This document shows, piece by piece, positions 19,594 through 28,410 of a stretch of 64,000 bases of DNA. The stretch is taken from positions 248,001 to 312,000 of the forward strand of contig NZ_WQCA01000001.1 in assembly GCF_013032445.1 (NCBI RefSeq), written 5' to 3'. Below the pieces are notes generated by a model. It was not told the DNA's origin. It saw only the letters and a program-made list of their open reading frames with translations, and did no database searches. The number at the start of each line of letters is the position of its first letter. Positions within the stretch are counted from its first letter, which is position 1. Position numbers and translations under genes: made by a program. This stretch comes from Ruegeria arenilitoris (GTDB lineage: Bacteria; Pseudomonadota; Alphaproteobacteria; Rhodobacterales; Rhodobacteraceae).

Positions 19594-21255
19594 ATGACTC
19601 AACTAATACAAACCGTTGGCATGCTTACACGTATGCTGATCGCGACCTTGGTGATCGTTCTTTCACCTGTTGCTGCTTCGGCTCAGGAAACTCCACCCGT
19701 CGACACAGCTGATGAAGAACAGTCCGAAACGTTCAAAGCGCCGGTTATTGTCGACGGCGACTCGTTGTTTTTCTTAAGGGGTTCCAGCGCCCTGCCTGCC
19801 TCTGAACGCGCTGAAACGGTTCAGGAAGCGATAATCGAGGTGGCCGAGGCTTCTGACAGCCTGGAAGTTTCCATCACATACGAGGATATTGACCTCGGCA
19901 CGCGCATTCTGGTCGATGGGGTCTGGGTATCGGTCGTGACAGTCGCCGATGCCGAACTTGAACAGATTGAGCTGGATGTTCTCAGCTTTCTTCATGGCCA
20001 GGCCATTGAGGAAGCGATCATTGCTTACCGATCCAACCGAACCGAACAGGCGCGGGTCTCAGGCGCCATCGAAGCATCGGCCTGGACACTTGGTTTTGTC
20101 GCATTCGTCGTCGTCATCCTATGGCTGCACCGAAGAATCAGACGACGCACGCTAAAGTTCGTCAAACGCCACCTAAGGGATGTGGAAACCGCCACTGCCA
20201 AAAGCGTACAGGCCGAGGCGATTGCCGCGCTGGTTCGGTATGGCCTGAACTTTGCCCTGTTGGTTATCTTCTTTCTAGGCTTCTACTACTACCTGTCCTT
20301 CGTCCTTCTGGCGTTCGCTGAAACCCGCTATTTCGCACAACTTCTGCTGACCTACCTGACGGAACCAGTCCTGCTGATTTTCAAGGGCATCCTCAGCTAT
20401 ATCCCTAATCTCATCATGCTGGGCCTGATCTCGTGGGTCACCCTGTATATCATCAGGGGCATGCGGGTGTTTTTTGATGCGGTCGAGGCAGGCTCGTTCG
20501 ATATGGGCGACTTCGAAAAACACTGGGTCAATCCAACGTTCAACATCGCGCGCGTGTTTGTCATCCTGATCGCACTGGTCTTTGCAGTGCCCTACATTCC
20601 CGGCTCGGATTCTGCAGCGTTTCAGGGACTGACCATTCTGGTTGGCGCCATGCTCTCGCTTGGCGCGAACTCGGTCGTATCGAACATGTTAGCCGGTCTG
20701 TTCGTGATCTACCGCCGCTCAACCTCGATCGGGGACCGTATTCAGATCGGCGATCACATTGGCGATGTGGTTCAGATCAAACTGATGGAAACGCACCTGA
20801 AATCCATCAAGAACGAACTGATTTCGATTCCGAATGCCCAGCTTATGAACTCGGATGTGGTTAATTTCTCGAAGAAAACGGATGGCAGCGGGCTGCTGCT
20901 GCACACCACCGTTGGCATCGGCTATGAGGAGCCCCCGGAAAAGGTCGAAGCCATGCTGATCGAGGCTGCTCATCGGACCAAGGGGATCAAGAACAAGCCG
21001 GAACCCTTTGTTCTGTGGACCGCCTTGGCGGACTACGCGATCAGCTATCAGATCAACGGGTACACCACGCGGGGCAGTATCATCCCGAAAATTCGGTCGG
21101 ACCTGCATCGCAACATCGTGGCCGTATTCAACGAGAACGGCGTGCAGATCATGACGCCCTCTTACATGGCCGATCCGCCCGAGCCGAAAATCCCGGTCGA
21201 AGAATGGGATGGTCATCTGGCGCATGAAACACACGAGGACGCTGATAAAGCGTAA
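19594..21255 (+). CDS. MscS-type mechanosensitive channel with periplasmic N-terminal domain
   Basis: The 553-residue protein has a Sec signal peptide (about residues 1-30), a periplasmic domain of roughly 130 residues, then membrane helices near residues 170, 220, 265 and 325. It ends in an MscS pore-lining helix and beta domain: GAMLSLGANSVVSNMLAGLFVIYRR, split here at residues about 347-371, then IGDRIQIGDHIGDVVQI. It would open under membrane tension to release osmolytes. It is longer than E. coli MscS and closer to the larger MscS paralogs. GGGAGG precedes its ATG. It diverges from yajC. Confidence 0.92.
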   Translation: MTQLIQTVGMLTRMLIATLVIVLSPVAASAQETPPVDTADEEQSETFKAPVIVDGDSLFFLRGSSALPASERAETVQEAIIEVAEASDSLEVSITYEDIDLGTRILVDGVWVSVVTVADAELEQIELDVLSFLHGQAIEEAIIAYRSNRTEQARVSGAIEASAWTLGFVAFVVVILWLHRRIRRRTLKFVKRHLRDVETATAKSVQAEAIAALVRYGLNFALLVIFFLGFYYYLSFVLLAFAETRYFAQLLLTYLTEPVLLIFKGILSYIPNLIMLGLISWVTLYIIRGMRVFFDAVEAGSFDMGDFEKHWVNPTFNIARVFVILIALVFAVPYIPGSDSAAFQGLTILVGAMLSLGANSVVSNMLAGLFVIYRRSTSIGDRIQIGDHIGDVVQIKLMETHLKSIKNELISIPNAQLMNSDVVNFSKKTDGSGLLLHTTVGIGYEEPPEKVEAMLIEAAHRTKGIKNKPEPFVLWTALADYAISYQINGYTTRGSIIPKIRSDLHRNIVAVFNENGVQIMTPSYMADPPEPKIPVEEWDGHLAHETHEDADKA

Positions 21256-21327
21256 CCGGTGCTACACCCTGCCTTTCAGATGGTGCATAAGCGCTTTCAG
21301 TGATTCACGCATTTAAGGATCTGAACC

Positions 21328-22620
21328 ATGCACGACATCCGCGCCATTCGCGAAAACCCAGCCGCCTTCGACGCCGCCCTTGCGCGCCGCGGGGACGCGC
21401 CGGTGTCGTCAGATGTGCTGAGGCTAGACGAAAGCCGCCGGGCCAAAATTCTTGCCGCCGAGACCGCGCAGGCCGAACAGAACAAAGCCAGCAAAGAAGT
21501 CGGCGCCGCCAAAGCGCGCGGCGATGAGACCGAGTTCGAGCGTCTGCGCGCGCTGGTGGCCGAGAAAAAGGCCGAGGTCGCCCGGATGCAGACCGAAGCC
21601 AAGGATCTGGACGCTCTGCTGGCAGATCAGTTGATCCGCATCGCCAACTTGCCCGCCGAGGATGTTCCCGCAGGTACGGATGAAAAAGACAATGTCGAGG
21701 TCAACCGTTGGGGCACCCCGCGGGAATTGGACTTCGCACCCAAAGAGCATTTCGAGATCGAAGCCGTTCAAAACGGCATGGATTTTGAGACTGCCGCAAA
21801 ACTCTCGGGCTCGCGTTTTGTTCTGCTATCCGGCGGCGTCGCGCGTATTCACCGCGCGCTCGCTCAGTTCATGCTGGACACGCATATCAACGAGAACGAA
21901 CTGACCGAGGTCAACGGCCCGGTTCTGGTTCTGTCCGAGATGATGCAGGGCACCGGGCAGCTGCCGAAATTCGGCGAAGACAGCTACCAGACCCGCGAAG
22001 GCTGGTGGCTGATCCCGACCTCCGAGGTTTCGCTGACCAATATCGTCAACGACACGATGATCGAGGAAAGCTATCTGCCCCGTCGCTATACTGCGCATTC
22101 GCTCTGCTTCCGGTCCGAGGCTGGAAGCGCGGGCAAAGACACCCGCGGGATGTTGCGCCAGCACCAGTTCGAAAAGGTCGAGATGGTATCCGTCACGCAT
22201 CCGGACAAATCGGACGATGAACAGAAGCGTATGTTGCGCTGTGCCGAAGGCATTCTGGAAAAGCTGGGTATCCCCTATCGCACTGTGATCCTATGCACCG
22301 GCGATATGGGCTTTGGCGCACGCCGGACTTACGACATTGAGGCGTGGTTGCCCGGTCAGGACACCTATCGCGAGATCAGCTCGGTTTCGACCTGTGGCGA
22401 CTTCCAGGCGCGTCGCATGAACGCGCGGTTCCGGCCCGAAGGTGGCGGCAAGCCGGAATACGTTCACACTCTGAACGGGTCGGGTCTGGCCGTCGGGCGT
22501 TGCCTGATTGCCGTGCTGGAAAATGGCCAGAACGCCGACGGTACCGTCACACTGCCCGAGGTGCTCGCTCCCTATCTGGGCGGCAAGCTGAACCTGCAGT
22601 TGGACGGCACGCTGGCCTAA
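21328..22620 (+). CDS. serS: seryl-tRNA synthetase
   Basis: The 430-residue class II synthetase has the N-terminal antiparallel coiled-coil arm (residues about 30-105) that grips the long variable arm of tRNA-Ser. Its catalytic motifs follow: motif 2 [17 protein letters not shown] (about 255-271) and motif 3 [17 protein letters not shown] (about 388-404). It charges tRNA-Ser and, if SelA is present, tRNA-Sec. The length is normal. AAGGAT lies before the ATG. The histone-like gene is convergent. Confidence 0.98.
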   Translation: MHDIRAIRENPAAFDAALARRGDAPVSSDVLRLDESRRAKILAAETAQAEQNKASKEVGAAKARGDETEFERLRALVAEKKAEVARMQTEAKDLDALLADQLIRIANLPAEDVPAGTDEKDNVEVNRWGTPRELDFAPKEHFEIEAVQNGMDFETAAKLSGSRFVLLSGGVARIHRALAQFMLDTHINENELTEVNGPVLVLSEMMQGTGQLPKFGEDSYQTREGWWLIPTSEVSLTNIVNDTMIEESYLPRRYTAHSLCFRSEAGSAGKDTRGMLRQHQFEKVEMVSVTHPDKSDDEQKRMLRCAEGILEKLGIPYRTVILCTGDMGFGARRTYDIEAWLPGQDTYREISSVSTCGDFQARRMNARFRPEGGGKPEYVHTLNGSGLAVGRCLIAVLENGQNADGTVTLPEVLAPYLGGKLNLQLDGTLA

Positions 22621-22651
22621 AAAAAAACCGGCGCCGCAAACGGCACCGGTT
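22618..22651 (-). terminator. intrinsic terminator of the histone-like gene
   Basis: On the minus strand an 11-bp stem with one mismatch (AACCGGTGCCG / CGGCGCCGGTT, loop TTTG) is followed by a run of at least eight T. It sits about 25 bases after the stop of the gene at 22677 and abuts the serS stop. On the plus strand no T run follows, so it should act mainly on the minus strand. Confidence 0.75.
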
Positions 22652-22676
22652 CGACAATCCAAAAGGCGGAGAGGGC

Positions 22677-23396
22677 TTACTTCTTCGCCTTTTTCTTATG
22701 CTTCTTCTTGTCCTTGCTTTTGTCTTTCTTCTTGTCGTCTTTTTTCTTCTGATCTTTTTTCTTGTCGTCCTTCTTGGACTTTTTGTCCTTTTTGGACTTG
22801 GCTTTCACCTTGTCCTTGGCCTTCGAGAACACGGCCTCCATCTCTTGCAGCTTTTTGGCTGCCTTTTCAGCTTTGGCTTTTGCCTTGGCCTTCTTGCGGG
22901 CTTTCGCTTCGGCGGCCTCGGCAGCAGCTTTCTCTGCGGCGGCCTTACGTGCAGCTTCTTCTGCAGCTTTGCGCGCGGCCTCTTCTGCACGTTTTTCAGC
23001 GGCTGCAGCTGCTACAGTTTTGCGCGGCGCAGCACGGCGCGTGGCCGGTTTGCGCGCTGGAGAGCGGGTAGTTGTTTTCGCAGTGGCTTGCTTTGCCGTC
23101 GCGGGTTTTCTGGCGGTAGTTTTGGCAGCCGCAGGTTTTCTGGCTGCAGTTTTGGCAACAGCTGGTTTGGTCGCTGCTGGCTTTCTGGCCGGAGTTTTGG
23201 CGGCAGCTGGTTTGGCAGCGATCGCTTCTTTCGCAGCAGCAATCAGAAGCGGGGCCCGCGCCGTCCCAATTCGGGGCACTTTAGTAAGGTCAGCGGGGCT
23301 GGCCTTGGCTATGGCTTCGGCGGTCTTGAAACCATTGGCGCTGAGCGCTTGCGCCATCGCCTCACCCACACCCTTAACTGCTGTCACTGCGGTCAT
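22677..23396 (-). CDS. histone H1-like nucleoid protein with helix-hairpin-helix start
   Basis: The 239-residue protein has two parts. Residues 1-58 form a compact helical domain with two hairpin-like motifs (VKGVGEAMAQAL and VPRIGTARAPLLIAAA), like helix-hairpin-helix DNA-binding units. The remainder is low complexity: degenerate Ala-Lys-Pro repeats of the AAKTxARKPA kind (to about residue 125), an Ala/Glu/Lys coiled region, and a final stretch of about 45 residues that is almost all Lys and Asp. Such tails resemble histone H1 and bacterial H1-like proteins that compact DNA. AAAGGA precedes the ATG at 23396; a frame extending 14 codons further is less likely. A 17-bp palindrome lies upstream at 23430-23446. 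Confidence 0.85.
   Translation of the reverse strand: MTAVTAVKGVGEAMAQALSANGFKTAEAIAKASPADLTKVPRIGTARAPLLIAAAKEAIAAKPAAAKTPARKPAATKPAVAKTAARKPAAAKTTARKPATAKQATAKTTTRSPARKPATRRAAPRKTVAAAAAEKRAEEAARKAAEEAARKAAAEKAAAEAAEAKARKKAKAKAKAEKAAKKLQEMEAVFSKAKDKVKAKSKKDKKSKKDDKKKDQKKKDDKKKDKSKDKKKHKKKAKK
23075..23225. repeat. degenerate tandem repeats coding Ala-Lys-Pro units
   Basis: Within the histone-like gene the plus strand shows recurring GGTTTTCTGGC..GCAGTTTTGGCA units of about 36 bases with codon-level drift. They encode the repeated AAKTxARKPA peptide. Such repeats can expand or contract, so tail length may vary between strains. Confidence 0.65.
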
Positions 23397-23429
23397 TCTT
23401 TGTCCTTTCTTTCTCCCTGCGTGCAACCT

Positions 23430-23446
23430 TATATACACTGTATATA
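23430..23446. promoter_or_regulatory. 17-bp palindrome upstream of the histone-like gene
   Basis: TATATACA-C-TGTATATA is a perfect inverted repeat (8-bp arms, one-base centre) 34 bases before the histone-like start, in a GC-rich neighbourhood. It could be an operator or overlap the -10 region. It is not the alphaproteobacterial LexA box (GTTC-N7-GTTC). Confidence 0.5.
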
Positions 23447-23488
23447 CAAATCAGCAAGCCAATGAACGGCCAAAGCCGCCTCAAGCTG

Positions 23489-24475
23489 TCAACTGCTGTG
23501 CGCCAGCGTACCGGTTGTGTCCTTTTTCGGAAATGGCACAAGGCGCTTGGCATCCTCGTCCCAAAGTTTCAGATTCAGCGCCGCCACGGCCTCGGGGAAA
23601 TTGATCCGGCGCGGCGTGTATTCGGGCGGCAGGTTATAATGACACGCCCGCAACCGATAAGACGGAATGCGCGCGTTGAAATGGTGAATGTCGTGCAGAG
23701 TAATGCAGGCCACCGCGTTGTCGAACCACCATCCGAAGTCCAATGCTGACGAACCCTGCAGCGCCGCCATTTGCGGATCCAGGTCGGGGCGGCGGTCCCA
23801 ATAGGTGTCCTCGAAGTTGTGTTGCAGGTAGACGAGGAACACGCCCAGCATCCCGCCCAGCAGAGAGAAAACCAGCCAGACCAGAATGCCCGTCGTGCAC
23901 GCGATCAGGTAAAGCAGGCCCAGGAACACTACAATGGACAGGTTGTGCAGCAGCACACCCTTGACGCCGAACCGAACTGTATTCTTAGGCCAGCGGTAGC
24001 GGATGAAGTATGTAAACAAAGCACCAACCGGAACCAGGATGAACGGGTTGCGGTAAAGGCGGTAGAACAGGCGGGTTTTCCAATCCGCGGCGTTCCACTC
24101 CCGCAGGGTCATCGTGTGAATCTCACCGGTTTCACGGTGTTCCAAATTCCCGATTCCCGCGTGGTGCAGGTTGTGGTTTTGCTTCATCACCTCAAATGGG
24201 GCAAACGTGAACGGTGAGAGACCATGCCCGGCCCATTCATTCTGCTCTCGCGTTTCAAACAGAGAATGATGGCCGCAGTCGTGTTGCAGCACGTAAAGGC
24301 GCACGGCGGAAAAGGCGAAAACGATCCCCGCAGGGATCATTATATACCAGCGGTCAACGTAGATAATCGCAAGTGTCAGCGATGCGAAATAAACGGCAAA
24401 CGTTCCAAAATAGCTCAGCGCAGCAAGGCGATTGTCCTGAACCGCATATTGCCGCGTGTATTCCCGCAAATTCAT
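23489..24475 (-). CDS. membrane fatty acid desaturase
   Basis: The 328-residue membrane protein has the three histidine boxes of acyl-lipid desaturases: HDCGHH (residues 65-70), HNLHH (101-105), and a late box HDIHHFNARIP near residue 265-275. Two pairs of membrane helices flank them. The diiron centre would insert a double bond in membrane or storage fatty acids, or act on a related lipid or carotenoid-type substrate; regioselectivity cannot be told. It stands between the histone-like gene and der without tight linkage. Confidence 0.9.
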   Translation of the reverse strand: MNLREYTRQYAVQDNRLAALSYFGTFAVYFASLTLAIIYVDRWYIMIPAGIVFAFSAVRLYVLQHDCGHHSLFETREQNEWAGHGLSPFTFAPFEVMKQNHNLHHAGIGNLEHRETGEIHTMTLREWNAADWKTRLFYRLYRNPFILVPVGALFTYFIRYRWPKNTVRFGVKGVLLHNLSIVVFLGLLYLIACTTGILVWLVFSLLGGMLGVFLVYLQHNFEDTYWDRRPDLDPQMAALQGSSALDFGWWFDNAVACITLHDIHHFNARIPSYRLRACHYNLPPEYTPRRINFPEAVAALNLKLWDEDAKRLVPFPKKDTTGTLAHSS

Positions 24476-24640
24476 TCAGCCTGTCCCCACGATTGGCCAA
24501 GTTAATATCACATCGAAACTATCTGTATCTTCCTCGTATTCAAGCAGTGCACACAAAAAACGTATGCGCACAGGCGAATGCTAGCCTGCGGCAACCGGGC
24601 TGTCACGCCCTTCTGCTAAAAATGCTGAAAATTGGCGCGG

Positions 24641-26104
24641 TTACGCGCGACCTTTGAGATGCTTGGCCAACGCGCCCGCGTTTTTCTTACGCCGCCCCTT
24701 ATAGGGGTTCTTGTCGCCCTGCCCTCGCAATGTCAGGCGGATTGGCGTTCCTGGCATGTCGAAATCTTCGCGCAATCCGTTGACCAGATAGCGCGTATAG
24801 CTGTCCGGCATCTTGTCGGGATGCGAGCACATGACAACGAATCCCGGCGGACGGGTCTTGGCCTGTGTCATATAACGCAGCTTGATCCGACGGCCCTGCG
24901 GGGCTGGCGGCGGGTGCTGTTCCAGCATCGCGGTCAGCCAGCGGTTCAGCGCTGCGGTGGGGATGCGGCGGTTCCAGACGTCGTGGGCACGCAGGATAGC
25001 CGCACGCAGACGCTCCAGCCCGCGACCGGTTTTGGCAGACACGGTAATCAGAGGCGCACCACGCAGTTGCGGTAGCAGACGCTCGAACGACTCTTTCAGA
25101 TCGCGCAGCTTTTCCTGCTTATCCTCTTCGATGTCCCACTTATTCACGGCCACGACAACGGCACGGCCTTCGCGTTCGGCCAGATCGGCAATACGCAGGT
25201 CCTGCTGCTCGAACGGAATCGCGGCGTCCAACAGAACCACCACAACCTCGGCGAATTTCACCGCTCGCAAGCCATCAGAGACCGAGAGCTTTTCCAGCTT
25301 CTCCTGCACTTTGGCTTTCTTGCGCATCCCCGCCGTGTCGAAAATCCGCATCGGCGTGCTGTCGCCATCCGGATCAGCCCAGTCGATCCGCAGGCTGATG
25401 GCATCACGGGTGATTCCGGCCTCGGGGCCGGTCAGCAAGCGATCTTCACCGATGATCTTATTAATCAGAGTGGATTTTCCGGCATTCGGACGCCCAACGA
25501 CAGCCACCTGTAACGGTTTGGCTGCAGTGATCAGAGGGGTTTCACCCTCGCCATCCTCATCCAGTTCGATATCGGTTTCAGGTGCGTTTTCCTCGGCCTT
25601 TTCCTCCGCAGCGTCCGCCAGAGGCATCAGCTGCGTGTAGAGGTCGGTCATCCCCTCGCCGTGCTCGCCCGACAGACGCACGGGTTCGCCAAGGCCTAGG
25701 TTATAGGCCTCAAGCACACCGGCATCCGCCGCGTTGCCCTCGGCTTTGTTGGCCGCGAGGATCACATGCTTTGAGCGTTTACGCAGAATCTCAGCGAACA
25801 TCTCATCGGTGGGGGTCAGACCCACACGCGCGTCGATCATGAAAAGGCAGACGTCAGCCATGTCCACCGCGCGCTCGGTCAGACGGCGCATCCGGCCCTG
25901 CAGGCTGTCATCGGTCGCATCCTCAAGACCTGCCGTGTCGATGACGGTAAAACGCAGATCGCCCAGACGCCCTTCGCCTTCGCGCAGGTCACGCGTTACG
26001 CCGGGCTGGTCGTCGACCAGAGCCAGACGTTTGCCCACAAGGCGGTTGAACAGGGTGGATTTGCCCACATTCGGGCGCCCCACGATGGCGAGGGTCAGCG
26101 ACAT
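24641..26104 (-). CDS. der: ribosome-assembly GTPase Der (EngA)
   Basis: The 487-residue GTPase has two tandem G domains, each with its own P loop (GRPNVGKST near residue 8 and GRPNAGKST near residue 205) and NKxD motifs (ANKAEG in the first, VNKWD in the second), plus the C-terminal KH-like domain. Der acts in 50S subunit maturation. In the first domain the NKxD element reads NKAE. I chose the ATG at 26104 over a TTG nine bases upstream. It is the last gene of the TPR-bamB-der set, whose order is widely conserved in Proteobacteria. Confidence 0.97.
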   Translation of the reverse strand: MSLTLAIVGRPNVGKSTLFNRLVGKRLALVDDQPGVTRDLREGEGRLGDLRFTVIDTAGLEDATDDSLQGRMRRLTERAVDMADVCLFMIDARVGLTPTDEMFAEILRKRSKHVILAANKAEGNAADAGVLEAYNLGLGEPVRLSGEHGEGMTDLYTQLMPLADAAEEKAEENAPETDIELDEDGEGETPLITAAKPLQVAVVGRPNAGKSTLINKIIGEDRLLTGPEAGITRDAISLRIDWADPDGDSTPMRIFDTAGMRKKAKVQEKLEKLSVSDGLRAVKFAEVVVVLLDAAIPFEQQDLRIADLAEREGRAVVVAVNKWDIEEDKQEKLRDLKESFERLLPQLRGAPLITVSAKTGRGLERLRAAILRAHDVWNRRIPTAALNRWLTAMLEQHPPPAPQGRRIKLRYMTQAKTRPPGFVVMCSHPDKMPDSYTRYLVNGLREDFDMPGTPIRLTLRGQGDKNPYKGRRKKNAGALAKHLKGRA

Positions 26105-26152
26105 GATACTCAACTTTCAAGACTCAGACGCGCCCTTTAACGCATCTTGTCG

Positions 26153-27475
26153 TCAACGGAAAGCGTGTAGATCACCTTTGGACGATACGACGTACAGCGT
26201 CTGACCCGCCACGACGGGGGCCGTTGTGGCACCACCGGGCACCTCGACCCTGTTTAGCAACGTACCGTCCACGGGGTTGAAGAACCGCAGGTAACCGTCA
26301 TTTGACGCGACAACAATGCGCCCGCCAGCAAGGATCGGACCGTAATGGGCAATGATCGGGCCGCGACGTCTTGGCTTATCCTTGACGAAACCCGGCAGGT
26401 CTTGCGCCCAGACGATCGATCCATCGGCACGGTCCAACCGGACCAGTTGACTGCGGTCGCTGATCAGAAACAGGCTGTTGCCCGCAGGCCAGACCGTATC
26501 AACCGCACCTTCGTTTGCAGTCCAGATCCGCTCACCCGAACCAGAGTCAAACGCCACAGTTCGCCCCGAGTGGTTGCCGATATAAATCGCGTCACCAACA
26601 ACCATGGGTCCGCCGGTCACGTCTACGATTTGCGCTGCGGCACGCCCACGGCGTCCACCCGCGACCGACGCGTTCCAGCGCCTGATTCCGCCCTTGCGGA
26701 AAGTCGCGGCAATGTCACCCGAACCAAAGGCGAAAACCGAAAAATCAGACGCGATGACCGGAGCCGGCGCGCCGAGTACGTTCCCTACACTGGGAGTACC
26801 CTGAATTTGCCAGGCGATACGGCCATCCTTGGTGTTCACAGCCCAACCGGTCTCGTCACCCGCGACCAGATACAGGATGCCGTCATTGACCAGAGGCGCC
26901 CCGCTGCCCGTAGCATTCAGGCGTTTTTGCCATTTGATCCCACCTGACTTGGCATCCAGCGCCGTCAGGCGGCCAAAGCCCGACGAAACATAGAGAACAC
27001 CATTGGCATAGGCCAACCCTCCCCCAGTCGCGTCCGAGTCACCGTCACTGGGCGGGATAAGGTTCGTACTCCAGGCCACCTGCCCCTGCGGTGTAACTGC
27101 GGAAACGGTTGCACCGGCATCAAGCGTGTAGATCAGACCACCAGCAACAACGGGTTCGGCGGTAATGCGCCGCTTCCGCGAATCTCCGTCACCGATAGAG
27201 GTGGACCAGATGCGCTGTGGCGTTGCGCGCAGCGCAGCGTTGTTAGTGCGATAGGCTGGCGTTCCGGCGCTCTGAGACCAGTTGGCGTTCGCCTTCTGTG
27301 CTGGCACGCTAATGGGTTTCGAGCCACGGGTTTCAATGGCTTCGTTGTTGGCGGTCGGACGGATATCCTCGCGGGGACCGGGCAGGATAACTTCGGGCTC
27401 TTCACAGGCGGCAAGCGCTGTCAGCGATAGCGCCGCAACCGACAATCCAACGCGGGAGAAAAGACTTGTCACCAT
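26153..27475 (-). CDS. bamB: outer membrane assembly lipoprotein BamB (PQQ-like propeller)
   Basis: The 440-residue protein has a lipoprotein signal with lipobox LAAC (C24) and about eight PQQ-like beta-propeller blades. The blades are recognisable by repeats such as GVLYVSSGFGRLTALDAKSG and GDAIYIGNHSGRTVAFDSGSG, each ending in a W strand (IKWQKR, RIWTAN, IVWAQD). BamB is a periplasmic scaffold of the BAM complex that folds outer membrane beta-barrels. GGAG precedes the ATG. Position directly upstream of der supports the BamB call. Confidence 0.93.
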   Translation of the reverse strand: MVTSLFSRVGLSVAALSLTALAACEEPEVILPGPREDIRPTANNEAIETRGSKPISVPAQKANANWSQSAGTPAYRTNNAALRATPQRIWSTSIGDGDSRKRRITAEPVVAGGLIYTLDAGATVSAVTPQGQVAWSTNLIPPSDGDSDATGGGLAYANGVLYVSSGFGRLTALDAKSGGIKWQKRLNATGSGAPLVNDGILYLVAGDETGWAVNTKDGRIAWQIQGTPSVGNVLGAPAPVIASDFSVFAFGSGDIAATFRKGGIRRWNASVAGGRRGRAAAQIVDVTGGPMVVGDAIYIGNHSGRTVAFDSGSGERIWTANEGAVDTVWPAGNSLFLISDRSQLVRLDRADGSIVWAQDLPGFVKDKPRRRGPIIAHYGPILAGGRIVVASNDGYLRFFNPVDGTLLNRVEVPGGATTAPVVAGQTLYVVSSKGDLHAFR

Positions 27476-27514
27476 ACTACTCCGAACTCGCCTGTCATTT
27501 TATCCGCCGCCGGG

Positions 27515-28186
27515 TCAGCCCTGCCGGGCCACCAACGGTTCCGGTTCGCCGCCAAGCGCGACAATCAACTGTGCAGCACGCTGCTGAAGATCCACGCCGA
27601 TCTCTGCGTCCTGACGCATCGCCTGCAGCCGCTCGATCGCTGCGTCGGTGTTGCCCTCGGAAATGTCGATCAGAGCCAGCTGTTCTTCGGCCAACAACCG
27701 CAGGGGTGCGCCCGGTGCAGCCAGTGCTTCGAATTGCTGACGGCGGTCGGCGACCGGCAGGGTGTCGCTTTGCAGCAGCAGCGCCTTGAAGGCGGCAATG
27801 GCGCGATAAATCTCTGGCAGCTCGCCCTGCACTGCAACGGCGTTCAGGCTGTTCACGGCGTCTTCGCGGGATCCGGCCTCAATCTGCGACGAGGACAGCA
27901 GCATGTTCAGAACGGCATCGCCACCGGGCGTGGCCGCGTCGATGCTTGCCAAGCTGGCCGCGCGTTCAGCCGAGTCATTTTGTGTCAGCGCGCTCAGAAT
28001 CTCATCGCCCAGTTTTTCCGCAGCGCTGGTGGTACGAGCCTTGCGGATCTCATTAAAGGCGGCACCGCCTACGATCAGGATCACGGCCAGAACCCCTACC
28101 CAGCCCCAGCGGCGCAGCAGCAGGAACAGACGGTCGCGGCGGACCTCTTCGGTCACCTCATCAATGAAACTGTCGGTGTCGCTCAT
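27515..28186 (-). CDS. YfgM-like TPR membrane protein
   Basis: The 223-residue protein has a short cytoplasmic start, one membrane helix (residues about 28-46), and a periplasmic helical domain with degenerate TPR units. In gammaproteobacteria the equivalent YfgM lies just before bamB and der and links the SecYEG translocon to periplasmic chaperones; the same order here supports that call. A GGGAGC-type ribosome-binding site precedes the ATG. It is the first gene of the set and diverges from the RND pump operon. Confidence 0.88.
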   Translation of the reverse strand: MSDTDSFIDEVTEEVRRDRLFLLLRRWGWVGVLAVILIVGGAAFNEIRKARTTSAAEKLGDEILSALTQNDSAERAASLASIDAATPGGDAVLNMLLSSSQIEAGSREDAVNSLNAVAVQGELPEIYRAIAAFKALLLQSDTLPVADRRQQFEALAAPGAPLRLLAEEQLALIDISEGNTDAAIERLQAMRQDAEIGVDLQQRAAQLIVALGGEPEPLVARQG

Positions 28187-28342
28187 CCCTGCTCCCCGGG
28201 CTGTAACCTGTTGTATGGCGCCATGTCATACCCCGCCCTCTTTGCCAAGCCAAGGGCCGGATTTCGCGCATTTTCACCGCGACACGCTGTCCTTGCGCAA
28301 AAAAGTGATCCGAACTATCCAGTTTAGTGTAGAAATGATATG

Positions 28343-28364
28343 TGTCTGACCCCATTTTCAGACA
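28343..28364. promoter_or_regulatory. inverted repeat upstream of the RND pump operon
   Basis: TGTCTGA and TCAGACA form a perfect 7-bp inverted repeat with an eight-base spacer, about 47 bases before the adaptor start. The spacing suits a dimeric repressor site. No regulator gene is adjacent. It could also be a hairpin in the leader. Confidence 0.35.
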
Positions 28365-28410
28365 TACACGCCGAAGGACAATCGGCGAGGAATTCTAGGA
28401 GAGTCTCTTT

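Noticed and set aside
23430..23446. Palindrome considered as an SOS (LexA) box
   Set aside because: Alphaproteobacterial LexA binds GTTC-N7-GTTC; the site resembles the E. coli box only by chance AT alternation. Kept as an uncharacterised operator candidate.
22344..23604. Plus-strand open frames over the end of serS and the histone-like gene
   Set aside because: They are the mirror image of the Lys/Ala repeat coding region and give Phe/Leu or Ala/Ser-rich products with no start signal. The minus-strand gene has a good ribosome-binding site and a terminator.
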